DNA of 64,000 nucleotides from Siphonodentalium dalli (GCA_032622095.1 CP136065.1:244093474-244157473); one strand, 5' to 3'; shown: positions 22,538 through 35,931, numbered from the stretch's first letter. Numbers and translations: made by a program. Notes: generated from the sequence alone by a model not told the origin.

Positions 22538-25500
22538 GTGTGCTATCAATGAATGCCTTGTTATAAAGGCGTGCCTTTTTAGAAAAGCTGTAATGCTATG
22601 ATCGAGTTATATATAATGCTCGGCTATTCACACAATTTTAGCTTTTCTGAAGATTACCTTCTATGGAATTCCATGCATTCCTAAAAACATATTCTGTTTA
22701 TAATCCGGAATTTAGAAAAGCTAAACTGAATTTAAAAAGTGGATAGTTAAAAGAGTGTTATTTTACACAACATTGTCTTTTCTAACATCCCCTGTTTAAC
22801 CCTGCGTGTGCTATCAATGAATGCCTTGTTATAAATGCTCGGCTATTCAAACAATTTTAGCTTTTCTGAAGATTACCTTTTATTGAATTCCGTGCATTCA
22901 TAAAACATGTTCTGTTTATAATCCGGAATTTAGAAAAGCTAAACTGAATTTAAAAAGTGGATAGTTAAAAGAGTGTTATTTTACACACATTGGCTTTTCT
23001 AACATCCCCTGTTTAACCCTGCGTGTGCTATCAATGAATGCCTTGTTATAAAGGCGTGCCTTTTTAGAAAAGCTGTAATGTATAATGATGCAGTTATATA
23101 TAATGCTCGGCTATTCACACAATTTTAGCTTTTCTGAATATTACCTTTTATGGAATTCCGTGCATTCCTAAAAACATATTCTGTTTATAATCCGGAATTT
23201 AGAAAAGCTAAACTGAATTTAAAAAGTGGATAGTTTAAAGAGTGTTATTTTACACACATTGGCATTTCTAAAATCCCCTGTTTAACCCTGTGTGTGCTAT
23301 CAATGAATGCCTTGTTATAAAGGCGTGCCTTTTTAGAAAAGCTGTAATGTATAATGATGCAGTTATATATAATGCTCGGCTATTCACACAATTTTAGCTT
23401 TTCTGAATATTACCTTTTATGGAATTCCGTGCATTCCTAAAAACATATTCTGTTTATAATCCGGAATTTAGAAAAGCTAAACTGAATTTAAAAAGTGGAT
23501 AGTTAAAAGAGTGTTATTTTACATACATTGTCTTTTCTAACATCCCCTGTTGAACCCTGCGTGTGCTATCAATGAATGCCTTGTTATAAATGCTCGGCTA
23601 TTCAAACAATTTTAGCTTTTCTGAAGATTACCTTTTATTGAATTCCGTGCATTCCTAAAAACATGTTCTGTTTATAATCCGGAATTTAGAAAAGCTAAAC
23701 TGAATTTAAAAAGTGGATAGTTAAAAGAGTGTTATTTTACACACATTGGCTTTTCTAACATCCCCTGTTTAACCCTGCGTGTGCTATCAATGAATGTCTT
23801 GTTATAAAGGCGTGCCTTTTTAGAAAAGCTGTAATGTATAATGATGCAGTTATATATAATGCTCGGCTATTCACACAATTTTAGCTTTTCTGAATATTAC
23901 CTTTTATGGAATTCCGTGCATTCCTAAAAACATATTCTATTTATAATCCGGAATTTAGAAAAGCTAAACTGAATTTAAAAAGTGGATAGTTAAAAGAGTG
24001 TTATTTTACACACATTGGCTTTTCTAAAATCCCCTGTTTAACCCTGCGTGTGCTATCAATGAATGCCTTGTTATAAAGGCGTGCCTTTTTAGAAAAGCTG
24101 TAATGTATAATGATGCAGTTATATATAATGCTCGGCTATTCACACAATTTTAGCTTTTCGGAATATTACCTTTTATGGAATTCCGTGCATTCCTAAAAAC
24201 ATATTCTGTTTATAATCCGGAATTTAGAAAAGCTAAACTGAATTTAAAAAGTGGATAGTTAAAAGAGTGTTATTTTACACACATTGGCTTTTCTAAAATC
24301 CCTTGTTTAACCATGCGTGTGCTATCAATGAATGCCTTGTTATACAGGCGTGCCTTTTTAGAAAAGCTGTAATGCTATGATCGAGTTATATAATGCTCGG
24401 CTATTCACACAATTTTAGCTTTTCTGAATATTACCTTTTATGGAATTCCGTGCATTCCTAAAAACATATTCTGTTTATAATCCGGAATTTAGAAAACCTA
24501 AACTGAATTTAAAAAGTGGATAGTTAAAAGAGTGTTATTTTACACACATTGGAATTTCTAAAATCCCCTGTTTAACCCTGCGTGTGCTATCAATGAATGC
24601 CTTGTTATAAAGGCGTGCCTTTTTAGAAAAGCTGTAATGTATAATGATGCAGTTATATATAATGCTCGGCTATTCACACAATTTTAGCTTTTCTGAATAT
24701 TACCTTTTATGGAATTCCGTGCATTCCTAAAAACATATTCTGTTTATAATCCGGAATTTAGAAAAGCTAAACTGAATTTTAAAAGTGGATAGTTAAAAGA
24801 GTGTTATTTTACACACATTGTCTTTTCTAACATCCCCTGTTTAACCCTGCGTGTGCTATCAATGAATGCCTTGTTATAAATGCTCGGCTATTCAAACAAT
24901 TTTAGCTTTTCTGAAGATTACCTTTTATTGAATTCCGTGCATTCCTAAAAACATGTTCTGTTTATAATCCGGAATTTAGAAAAGCTAAACTGAATTTAAA
25001 AAGTGGATAGTTAAAAGAGTGTTATTTTACACACATTGTCTTTTCTAACATCCCCTGTTTAACCCTACGTGTGCTATCAATGAATGTCTTGTTATAAAGG
25101 CGTGCAATTTTAGAAAAGCTGTAATGTATAATGATGCAGTTATATATAATGCTCGGCTATTTACACAATTTTAGCTTTTCTGAATATTACCTTTTATGGA
25201 ATTCCGTGCATTCCTAAAAACATTCTGTTTATAATCCGGAATTTAGAAAAGCTAAACTGAATTTAAAAAGTGGATAGTTAAAAGAGTGTTATTTTACACA
25301 CATTGGCTTTTCTAAAATCCCCTGTTTAACCCTGCGTGTGCTATCAATGAATGCCTTGTAATAAAGGCGTGCCTTTTTAGAAAAGCTGTAATGTATAATG
25401 ATGCAGTTATATATAATGCTCGGCTATTCACACAATTTTAGCTTTTCTGAATATTACCTTTTATGGAATTCCGTGCATTCCTAAAAACATATTCTGTTTA

Positions 25501-25704
25501 TAATCCGGAATTTAGAAAAGCTAAACTGAATTTTAAAAGTGGATAGTTAAAAGAGTGTTATTTTACACACATTGGCTTTTCTAAAATCCCTTGTTTAACC
25601 ATGCGTGTGCTATCAATGAATGCCTTGTTATAAAGGCGTGCCTTTTTAGAAAAGCTGTAATGCTATGATCGAGTTATATAATGCTCGGCTATTCACACAA
25701 TTTT
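22538..25704 (+). repeat. Satellite array, ~268-bp and ~215-bp units
   Basis: Thirteen units starting 'gtgctatcaatgaatg' lie head to tail. Most measure 265-277 bp. Three (starting near 22806, 23567 and 24853) are ~215 bp because a ~55-bp block 'aggcgtgcctttttagaaaa...' is missing. Each long unit holds four alternating copies of agaaaagct or its complement, so units can fold on themselves. Units differ by a few bases only, so the array is young. No coding potential. Confidence 0.9.
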
Positions 25705-26190
25705 ACTTATATATATATCAGTACAACTTTTCTATACCACATGATGTTATTCCCACACAAATGCAACTAATCGCAATTTATAAATATGTAGGATGCGGGC
25801 CTCATCACCTATGTATTGATATCTCTATATATTATCTTTATGTATATTAAACCACGCATTAATTCATAATGCACGAAGTGTCAAACAGGGGGGGGGGTTG
25901 ACATAATAGGAATTCTCGCTCATCACCTAATTATTTGATATGTTTGTCTTTACGTATAACCCCCTAAAATATCCAAGCCCCTGTTACGATATCTCACCCC
26001 AAAAAAAACCTTTACTCGGCAGGATTTAGGGTTGTTTTTTATTAATTATTTATATATATATACTACCGGATCAGATCCTATTTTTTGGTTAAAAGTATGG
26101 CAAATAGGTGCTGTTACATCATTTAGATTGATTTAAGATATACATACAGCATATACATTGACAATATGTATATCCCGTCGCTCTATATAT
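25704..26190 (+). repeat. Segmental duplication, copy B, inside the satellite array
   Basis: Near-identical to 20863-21346. Its left edge interrupts a satellite unit in mid-sequence and its right edge runs directly into another unit. A short open frame across it is not a gene. Confidence 0.85.
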
Positions 26191-26402
26191 GTGCTATCAA
26201 TGAATGCCTTGTTATAAAGGCGTGCCTTTTTAGAAAAGCTGTAATGCTATGATCGAGTTATATAATGCTCGGCTATTCACACAATTTTAGCTTTTCTGAA
26301 TATTACCTTTTATGGAATTCCGTGCATTCCTAAAAACATATTCTGTTTATAATCCGGAATTTAGAAAAGCTAAACTGAATTTAAAAAGTGGATAGTTAAA
26401 AG
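26191..26402 (+). repeat. Last, truncated satellite unit
   Basis: Starts gtgctatcaatgaatgcc and stops after 'aaagtggatagttaaaaga', about 55 bp short of a full unit. Confidence 0.85.
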
Positions 26403-28199
26403 AACCCCTGTTTCAAATGTATTCTTCCAATTCATTCCATTCAAGCTCACGTACAATCGCCATAAACACATGCATGTATAACAAGTTTTGGTGTGATTAA
26501 TTCACAGTTCATGTGTACAATTGGCCTTTATGATTAGTTAACGATATTCATCAGTGCATCGTTTGCATGTAGGCATACCACGAAGTGTTCACCAACATAA
26601 ATTAAGTCTATTGACAACAAAGCAATTAACATGTTATAACATCGTTCACGTGTTGTAGTTTTACGCACTGCTCGATGTTATACTCATAACAAGCTTTGAC
26701 CTATTTGTATTTAATGTTGTGAAGAGCACTAGATACTAGTTTCCACTTCCTTATTGTTAATGTTATGATAATATATGCTAATATATGCTAATATATGCTA
26801 GTATTGCCATATTGGAACTATATATTCACGCGTCTAGGGTGCAAATGGTCGTGACACGAATAGGTGCTATTCTGGTACATAGCCCAAACAAATCTGGTTT
26901 CGATAACTGGCACCCAGACTTTGTAAGTTTGTTTATAAATTAACCCTTTAATTGTTAACATATAAATTATAATAAGATATAATGAAATATATAATTAATT
27001 CGTTCAGAATTGAATTTCGAATTTTATTGCAGGAGTGATGAGGGACTCAGTCAGTGACTGAGTAAGCTGAGCAACTCAGGTCAGGTCAGATTCAGTCACT
27101 GCATGAGTCTAACCTGGCCAGGAATTGCTGAATCAGTGTGAATGTGTTACATTCGCGGACAAACCAGGGCGACTATACTATATAGTCTATATACTCATAA
27201 CTCACCTTCTATAGCATGCGTAGGCAGGTTTTTTTCGGTCATATCGTGTGTGGTAATTCCTCTAATGGGCGAGCAATAACGCCGAGGTGGTGCATGATTT
27301 TCAGAAACTGTTTGAATGTTATTATTTATCTAACAATCGTCCGTGACTGGCGTGACTAACGTTAATTCTGATTGGGTTAGATAAATGCGATTATCCAATC
27401 GCTGCATATGTGACTCGGAAAGACGAAATCAAGAGTTCAAAGAGTGTGTCAAAGGTCAGATATTTTTAGAAACACATTTTTTCGTTTAACAGTATTGCAG
27501 ATTCAATGCTCTCCCATCGTCGAGTGTATGTATGCCTTACTTACAGAGCCCACTACGGGCTGGGCCTTCGGCCCAGCCCTACGTGGGCTTATAATCTAAG
27601 CCAGTGGACATTAGTAAATAAAGGACTACCTATGTTAAAGTTTATAACCAGAACCTTGAACAATAAGCTTGATCGCTTACCAACATATGTGTTTATAGAA
27701 TATATCCCTTGTCATTAACGATATCATATCAGCCCAAAATTAATATGGGCACATAATACACGGGAGTAGTATATGTATTGCAACAAACAAAACAATAACA
27801 ATGCGTCACGTGATATATCAACACAATGGGGCTTCCGGGGATTATGCCAGGACTTGTCTATTGGATTAGGTATGGGCTAAGATACTGAGAAAGAATAGGG
27901 CCTCAGTAACCACTGCCTGACGTAAACGTCTCTCTAAAAGTGGAACAGAGACGTAAATAATACTATTGTCAGACTTTGTGCCTCTGTTTTGTCAAGATAT
28001 GAAATGTATGCTTAAAGTGACATAAAACACCGATCAATCAATCATCGTGATATAGCAAAAAATATATATATATAATTTTCATGAGTCACCTATCAAATTA
28101 CTTGGAATAAAAAGACGAATTGAATGGTAAAAGCACTTTTAATTTTGGATAAGTATTTGTTTTTTTTGTTGTTGATTATTTCTGTCTAGTAAGTAGTGT
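26403..28199. other. No gene seen; hairpin and micro-repeat
   Basis: An 11-bp unit taatatatgct repeats three times at about 26770-26802. A degenerate half of the small hairpin ('aataggtgctattctggta') lies at about 26865. A short AP-1-like cluster (gactcagtcagtgactgag) is at about 27045. The strong hairpin at 27547-27589 is listed separately. The open frame 27506-27718 (+) crosses that hairpin and has no recognisable domain. Confidence 0.4.
27547..27589. repeat. GC-rich perfect-type hairpin
   Basis: agcccac.tac.gggctgggcc pairs with ggcccagccc.tacg.tgggct around a 3-base loop, with one small bulge. It is a sharp GC island in AT-rich DNA. Possible origins are the core of a small foldback element or a structured RNA; nothing near it decides between them. 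Confidence 0.7.
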
Positions 28200-31100
28200 T
28201 TGTTTGTTTGTTTGTTTTTTAGAACCCAACGACATACTTTGCCTGTACCCAGTGCTCTAAAATATACAAGTATAAGAGGAACCTGGTTGAACACGTCCAT
28301 ACTGAGCATGATGGGATCACACACCCTTGTTCCAAATGCGGGAAAGTATTCTCACACAGAAGTGACAAACACAAACACGAGAAATCATGCAAGGGAGTAC
28401 ATCAAATAGCTGTGCTGAAATATTTAGCATGCAAACAATGTCACAGAGAATTCAAAGATAGAAGCAACTGTAACAAACACGAGAAAAATTGCAAGGGAAC
28501 AGATCATGTGAGCAATATCTGTCAGATGCGATGTTTCACAGCAGGGGGTCTCAGACAACACATCATGGCCCACAATCGACTTTCAAAAAGAAAAAAATAA
28601 AGACAACACTCCTGGGGAAGGTGATAAGCGATCCAAGCACACTGCACCTTATTCCATTTATTGCTGTTGACAATGTAGCGAAAGATTTGCAGATAGGCAT
28701 GAGTTATACTTGCACAAGATGAGGGAACATTTCCAGACAGGGGCCGGTTTACAGTATCTTCCATGGGGAGACAATTCAGCACCCTGGGTTATTGAAGACG
28801 AATATGTAGACTACAACCTCCAAGAAGTATATGAAGCAAATGCACCACTGATATTGGAACCCCACAGGAAAGAACCTATCAAAAATATATACAATTTCCC
28901 ACTGACAAATGAATTCACTGTGGATCAATTGATGGGATATGTTACAAACCTATAATATGAAGAGAAGAAAAATGCATTTCGACTGAATCTGATGTTCGGT
29001 GTGATACTGAGAAACAGAGAAAATTACAGATATCGGTACTATGCTCCATATGGTAATAATGCAGAACTGGACGTTCCCGCAACTATTTCAAAAAGGCTAG
29101 ATATAAACAAGCTAAAAGACAGATTGGACAAAATCGATGTCACGACAAGCTTAATGAGAAACAGACCAGACACCAAATGGGTACCTGTCTTGATCATGAA
29201 TGTCCATTTCGAGGTATATGACACAAGATAACCAATTGGAAATGGAGAAATTCCGGAGTATTTGCTGATGAAGAATAGTATTTACCCCCTGATCAATGAT
29301 CATAATCATAACAAGAGATACACTGATAATCTTTGTGCTTTTCGTTGCCTCGCTCTTCACAGAGGACACCAAATCAACAGCTTGGAAACACCCGCAATTC
29401 TTCCAACAATGGAAGAACCACAAATCTATTGACAAGAATTTCCTTGGCTATGCTTTGAAGATTTCCCAGAATTTGAATCGATTTTCAAAGTCAACCTGGA
29501 GGTGTATAGTTTGAATGAAGATGGATTCGCCTTGTCCACATACAAGTCCAGAGTCAAACACGATAATACATTATACGTCAACCTTTTCGAAAACCATATG
29601 ATGTATATCAATGATTTCTCTCTCTTTTCTAGCAAGTTCCAATGCAAGAGCTGCGAAAGACATTTTCGAACATCTCAGCTTGCACGGCGTCATGAACTAA
29701 TATGCATCAACTAAACGAAGTTGATCTACACAGGTGGCTTTCATAGAAATTTAGAAAGTATTTTTGAACAATTGGATCTACACGGGATACACGTTCCAAC
29801 TGACGATAGAACGTATCCTTGGTTTATCTGTTTCAACTATGAATCGTTGCTCCAGAGTAGATGACAGGCCTACTCAGTATTTAGAATGGATTCAGCAGCA
29901 CGTGCCTATCAGCGTCTCCATATGTAGTAACGCTGATGTTTATACAGAGCCTTTATGCATCGTGGAACCTGATATAAACAAACTGGTGGAAAGTATGGTA
30001 CTGGCTATGTATGAGATTGGAGAAACTGCAAAAAGGCTAGTAAAAGATAAATGAGGTGATTGAGGAAATAAAAGAGACAATTGATGATGATGATGATGAT
30101 GATGATGAGAAAGAAAAATCATCACCACTTGGAAATTTATTAGGAAAATTAACGGGATATATAATGCAAGTCCCAGTCCTCGGATTCAACTCATCATCAT
30201 ACGATTTGAATTTAATAAAGAAATGTTTGGCTCGATACCTTGATCTGCACAATGAAGAGAAAACTTTCGTAGTTAAGAAGAATAACAGTTATATGTGTCT
30301 AGCCTAAGAGAGACTAAAATTCCTAGATATTTCGCACTATCTGGCTGCTGGTTCATCATACGCCAAGTTCCTGAAAGCCTACGACGTGAACGAAAGCAAA
30401 GGATGGTTCCCATACGATTGGTTCGATAACATCGAAAAACTGGATGCGAAAGAACTTCCACCACATGACGTATTCTACAATCAGATGAAGAAATCCAACA
30501 TCAGTGATGCTGACTATGGATAATGTCAACGAATTTGGCGAAGCAACAACATGTCAACCTTCAAAGATTTCCTCATCTGGTATAAAAACAGAGACGTCAA
30601 GCCTTTCGTAACTGCGGTCGAACGTTTGCAAGAATTTTATTTCGAGAAAAACATAGATGTTTTTAAAACTGCGATTTCAGTTCCCGGTGTTGCGAGACAA
30701 TTGGTTTTCCAAGCAACGAGAAAAAATAATACAAACTTTGCTCTTCTCGGAAAGAATGATGCTGACCTTTACAAGACGATCCAAAATAATATCGTGGGTG
30801 GTTCCAGCGTGATCTTCACTCGACACCATTATGCCGGAAAAAGTCATATCAGGGGACAGAAGCTTTGCCAATCTATTCAGGGGTATGATGCCAATGCCTT
30901 GTACCTTCAATATTTCGAAAAACCAATGCCAGTTGGGCCGTATATCCGGCGAAAGTCTGAGAATCAATTAAAACCCGAACTACGTGACAAATTCATGTCA
31001 GCCTACTACTGGATGGACTGGTTAATACGCTTCGAAGGAATTCAAATTCACCACAAGCTCAACCGAGGTTACGAAGTGAGAATCGGCAAATATCCAGTAG

Positions 31101-32745
31101 ATTGGTTTTGTGCTGCCAAAGGACAAATACTACAATTTCACGAGTGCTATTACCACTGACACGAATGCTCAATCACCCAAAAAATTAACAATCAGAAATG
31201 GCTCAAAAGCGGAGAAAAAAAGCTGAAAACAACTCGAAAACAACGGAATATTTCAGAAGTTTGGGATACGAGGTTAGAGAAATATGGGAATGTGAATATA
31301 AGGAGTACTGCAAAGAACATCCAGCTATCTACAATTTTATTAATGTACGACGTCCTCAGTTTTTTAGAAAACACAAGCGAGAAGTCACTGAGAAGCATAT
31401 ACTGGAAGGCATGATTGACGGTCAGCTTTTTGGAATGGTAGAAGTAGATATACATGTTCCGGAACAGTGGAATAACTCAACAATGTCGCCTTTTCAGTAT
31501 TTCGAAGAAATGTCGCCTTTGTTCTGTAACACAGATGTACATTTCGCGGCAATAGGGGAACACATGCAAAATCACGTGCGAACACATGATTTATCAAAAC
31601 AACCTCGTCGGTGTTTAGTCGGAGGCATGAAAGCCAAACAGATGTTGATTGCTACTCCCCTTTTGAAGTGGTACTTGAATCATGGAATGGTGGTAACAAA
31701 GGTTTATCAGGTGGTCGAGTTTCAACCACAGTGCTGCTTCCAGTCTTTTGTTGATGAAGTCAGCTACGCATGGAGAGCCGGAGATCATGATCCAAACAAA
31801 CAGATTATAGATGACACAATGAAGGTGATAGGTAATTCGGCATACGGTTCGATGATCATGAATAAAATGATGCATCGGATCATCCAGTACTTACAAGGAG
31901 AAAATCAGACGTGTCTAAAAGTAAATGAACCACGATTTCGTAAGCTCGATTGCCTGGAAGCCGAGAATGAAGTTTACGAAGTTGAAATGGCGAAAAGGTC
32001 AATCAAACTCGATCTTCCGACTCAGCAAGGGTATTTTATACTTCAATATGCCAAGCTGAGAATGCTCGAATTTTATTACGACTTCATGGATGTGTACGTA
32101 GACCGATCCAATTTCGAATACATGGAAATCGACACGGATTCGGCTTACATAGCTCTCTCTGGGAAGCTGCTGAGGGACGTAAAAAAGCCAGAGATGTTGG
32201 ACCAGTATGATACGGGACTAACCGGGTTGTGTAGAGATGAAGAAAATCACTCTGATGGACGCTGGTTCCCTAGAATATGCTGCCCTAAACACTCTGCTTT
32301 CGACAAAAGAAAACCGGGTCTATTCAAGCTCGAGTATAGTGGAGACGAAATGATCGGGCTTAGCTCGAAAACTTATATCGTACGAAGATCGAAAGAAGTC
32401 AAGCCTAGTAACGGTGGAATTGCTGCATATAAATGTCTACGTAAAGCATGCGGGATGAAAAGAAAGAAAGCAGTCAACCTTCGATCTGCCGTAAAGAATG
32501 AATACAAATTCAGCTCCAAAGGAATACGAAAATGCAGCGTGAAAGCACCAATGTCTATCTACAGGAGAGTATTGCAAAGTGGGAAAGCTGAGTCAGCAGT
32601 CAATCGAGGGTTCAGGGTGCGAAACAATACAATTTACACGTATACTCAAGAGAAACAAGGCTTTTCATACTTTTACTGTAAACGGAAGGTGTTGGATTGC
32701 GGGATTCGCACAAAACCATTTGATATCACTCTATGTCCAGTTTGA
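28200..32745 (+). pseudogene. Polinton family-B DNA polymerase fossil
   Basis: From left to right: C2H2-type zinc fingers (CSKCGKVFSHRSDKHKH at ~28.33 kb; CKQCHREFKDRSNCNKH at ~28.44 kb); another finger-like CxxC...H motif at ~29.64 kb; exonuclease motifs (VLGFNSSSYDLNLIKK at ~30.18 kb, FLDISHYL at ~30.33 kb); polymerase motif A GYDANALYL at ~30.88 kb; motif B region GNSAYGSMIMNKM at ~31.83 kb; motif C EIDTDSAYIA at ~32.13 kb. The order is that of protein-primed polymerases of Polintons, adintoviruses and adenoviruses; the N-terminal fingers are usual for Polintons. The catalytic palm portion is the best preserved. The region is broken, roughly eight to ten breaks. It converges on the structural-gene block on the opposite strand, as in complete Polintons. 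Confidence 0.85.
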
Positions 32746-32829
32746 GTCAGGTATACATTAAAAACTAAAACAAAAGTGAGAAAGAAGAAACGACGCTGGT
32801 AAATACGCCAACTAATAGGCTTCATCCCA

Positions 32830-32865
32830 CAACTCTCACTCTCTCTCAAGAGAGGGAGAGAGTTG
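32830..32865. terminator. Hairpin between the convergent polymerase and structural blocks
   Basis: caactctcactctctctc pairs with gagagggagagagttg around a short centre. A plus-strand AATAAA follows at about 32895, and a minus-strand equivalent (TTTATT) lies near 33491, before the protease. The placement suits a two-way transcript end, but that is inference. 32866-33590 has no gene. Confidence 0.4.
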
Positions 32866-33590
32866 GATTGCCATTGTTGTCAGTCCCAAGCTTGAATAAA
32901 GTATGAGGGCCAGCATGGGGAAAATTTTGTTTCTTATCTCGCCTCGCCGCCGCCGCCCAGGGGGGAAAAGGCACCCTTGTTATACTTCTAGAAGTTTTGT
33001 TTTTTTCTTTTTCAAAAAACATTATTTTGATAGAATTCTTATTATAGTCTTTCGATAAATTTGTTTTGTTCATATGTTATGTTTTGGAATGTATTATTAT
33101 ATTTATAAGCAAATATAAAATTTCAAATTCAGACTAGTTCATTTTAATCCTGAGGACATCGTTAGGAGAAAGAGGCGAGTGGCGTCCATCTTATATCTTG
33201 ACATTTATCACGAGTCGATAAACTAATATTGATGCTGTTTCCAGCACATGTAACAGCACAGTTACTCCCTTATTAATATGATTTACATCCTGTTTTCAGT
33301 ACAGCTGAACTACTTCAATTGATAATCAAGGGGTACCTGTTTGGTCAGGGTCCTTTGAATATTAAATTGAAATATTTTATGTGTACTGAATGCAAAGTAT
33401 ACAGCAACCCTTTGTGGTGATTGTGCTGCTTTAGGAAACTGAAATCTTACAAATGAAGAATTATAAGTAAAGAGACAAATTATATATAAACATTATTTAT
33501 TGATACACATAGGATAAATATGTTGTATGTACTAATATACAAATAAATCGTTTGCATACAAATCATCTCCAAAGAGAGATTGGAATTCAT

Positions 33591-33893
33591 TCATCGAGCG
33601 TCCATGGCACTTCCACAATAAATACATAATACAGTAATGTCCACTTTACTGTCAAAACTTTGTAAATGTCTCGAATTATGGTAGAACGATTTGTCACTCA
33701 AATAGTTGCCTATATAGGTGCTGTATGTCTCGGGAGTGTTACCATAACTGTCAAAATATTCTATTCTATCGTCATGTCTATATATAGCTAGCCAATGAAA
33801 TCCTTCACTTCCTCTAGGGTCAGTGTTGACAATAAGTCTTCGTTTGTGTCTCTTAATGGGTATTTGATCAGCTGCAAATACCCCTCCACGCAT
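33591..33893 (-). pseudogene. Adenovirus-type cysteine protease part of the Polinton
   Basis: The leftward product contains GSEGFHWLAIY, with the catalytic-type His-Trp, and EYFDSYGN, with the following acidic residue and Tyr-Gly. Both are standard blocks of the adenovirus/Polinton maturation protease (C5-type), which cuts capsid precursors. A late Cys (CIYCGSA) is where the nucleophile is expected. The N-terminal portion is not visible as one open stretch. It lies between the polymerase and the capsid genes, the normal Polinton neighbourhood. Fossil status follows that of the rest of the block. Confidence 0.75.
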
Positions 33894-33999
33894 TTCGATA
33901 GATTCCAGTCAGATATGATACAACACTGTAATTGATTCATGTTCATTCTGTGATTACGTTTCTTTGCGGATCTATCTGAAATAACGCTGGCGTTTCGCT

Positions 34000-35203
34000 G
34001 TAAATTATACAGGACACAGCTTCCGTTAAGGCTTTTCCGAATTCTACCTGCAATCTGACGATACCTCGTTTAAGTAGTGGTAAAGACGCAGTACCGAAGT
34101 TAGGTTCAAGTCATAGCAAAATAATACATAACCGTCGGCATATTCCTCCAATGAAATACCATTATCATTTTACCCTCGCTCGAAGTGAAATTAAGTTTGG
34201 TGGGGCCTGATCTTCCGATCAAAGTACTGTCTCGAGTCAAACTAATTTAACGAATATCGAAATTTTGAAAATTATACGGGTTCTTCGAAAATGTGCCTGT
34301 CACTGCAGAACTCGAAACGAATCCGATAACTAGTCTGGCGGGGGAAAAGCCCTAGAAAATATTATCTGCCGTAAATGAATTGCGACCTCTATAAGTGGTT
34401 ATCGTCTTAACCTTGGAGCTGTTGAATGGATATTTCGCTGTGATACTTTCGAGCGTTTAGTTGTGCGCCAAAATAACTGACGGAGAAACCTTGCAAGTTT
34501 CTAAGATCACGTCTTCTATGTGTACTTTGTACGTTGCATCGTCATTGGTTGTCATTAGACAAAAGGACGGGTTGGTGCGATACAACCTCACGACAATATC
34601 CACTTGATTAAGTATATAACGATCTTGCAAAAATAGATCGTGCAGTATCGGGCCACATCAGTCGCCAGTTTTGCTCTCTGACATGCTCTTGGAACGTTCT
34701 ATGAGTCCAGTGTTCAGTCCTTTCGTGTTCGAGTCGTCCATATGACAGTTCCTATCTTTGTAAAATAGCTGACTTTTCAGCTGCGTGAATTTCTCGCTCG
34801 CCCCGTATTTCAACAGCGTTTGAATAATACTCTTGTATTGGAAATTATTGGTGTTTGATGATACCAGCTTCCCAGACATAAAGACGTCTACTTGTTCAAA
34901 CATTGAGGACATGAATAGATTGACCGTCCCGACTTTATCAGTCGCTGCGATCGACGTGCCGTCTTTTTTGGTAATTTTAGCTTTTATGTGTAAGCGACTT
35001 CTTTTCAAATCCAGATATTCCATGGCATTCTGTCCCGATATATGGAACTCGATAGGTGAGAGGTCAGAGAGTTGAGACACTGGACGGTTTTCTTCGAAGG
35101 TTATACTTTGAACTCCCGTTTGATGAGGCGGCAACTCAAAAAGGTTAAGGGAGCTGGGCTGTGACTCACTGAATGTTTCTTTATTTAAGACCGACATTGT
35201 CAA
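34000..35203 (-). pseudogene. Jelly-roll capsid protein part of the Polinton (F54H12.2-like)
   Basis: The leftward product starts MTMSVLNKETF, then LNLFELPPHQTGVQS and PIEFHISGQNAMEYLDLKR, followed by VNLFMSSMFEQVDVFMSGK and TLLKYGASEKFTQLKSQLF. Further left, DLFLQDRYILNQVDIVVRLY can still be read. These blocks match the capsid-like protein often annotated in invertebrate genomes as 'F54H12.2-like', a Polinton virion protein. The N-terminal third is clear; the remainder is decayed. Whether it is the major or the minor capsid component I leave open. Confidence 0.75.
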
Positions 35204-35572
35204 ACGAGTCTGATTTCCGCTTCTGCTGCTTCTGAGCGACCTGAGGCTTACTAACGTGTTTGCGTTTTTAAAACTCCTTTTATAGATGCCTGCCTCAGGA
35301 GTTGACTTTTGGCTCGCTCCACATCTTGTTGGGAGGGAGATACTAGAGTCACTTCAATTTCAGCTTGAGGCGGAGGCAGTTCCACAGAATATTTTTAGAT
35401 CGGTATCATAAAGGTCGATTGACTATCACCTAGACCACCACCCCTCTGCACGTTATCTGCATATGTGTTAGTTTTACCACTGGCGATATTCCTGTAAAAC
35501 CGGTATTTTGAGTTTATCCATCTTTAGATACCTTTTCAGATGTAGGGTCAAGGTCGACGGTTCTGTTAAAAA

Positions 35573-35833
35573 TTAAGCCGGGTAACCCGTTTGATCTCTT
35601 ATATAGATTTCCATGTCATATATTTCTTTCACTTTCAAAGGAATATATTGAGGCAGTGAAAAAACGTGCGTCAATTTCCCGTTCTTAGACGGGTAAACAG
35701 CTCGCATCAAAGGCTCCGAATTATCACTGACAATTGACTCAGTACACACGTCGCACATCACGTTGAGGTGTGACTTTCCTTTAGCGGTTTTGGAACTTTT
35801 CATAGAGGCATCAATATCAGCGATCGCAATCAT
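35573..35833 (-). pseudogene. Second capsid-type protein part of the Polinton
   Basis: The leftward stretch includes THVFSLPQYIPLKVKEIYDM and EIYIRDQTG. This 'P.(Y/F)IP...(I/V)..(M/V)E(I/V)YIRDxTG' ending is familiar from the second capsid gene of invertebrate Polintons. It lies immediately upstream of the F54H12.2-like gene on the same strand. Between 35210 and 35570 further coding-like but decayed sequence is present. Confidence 0.5.
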
Positions 35834-35931
35834 CCAATATCCCTATAACTTCAACGGTGAATTCAAATGGACAAGAAAATGATAAGGATTGTTGTCTTTC
35901 CAATATCTCAAACTCTGATCGCTCCTAACCG

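Noticed and set aside
22538-25704. CRISPR-like array
   Set aside because: Units are contiguous ~268-bp repeats without unique spacers, and the DNA is eukaryotic.
27506-27718. 70-codon frame crossing the GC hairpin
   Set aside because: No domain, no splice or polyadenylation support; the hairpin explains part of the open frame.
30056-30128. Run of Asp codons (gatgat...) as a possible microsatellite gene
   Set aside because: It is a short GAT repeat within the decayed polymerase region, not a separate gene; the opposite-strand His/Ser-rich frames are shadows.
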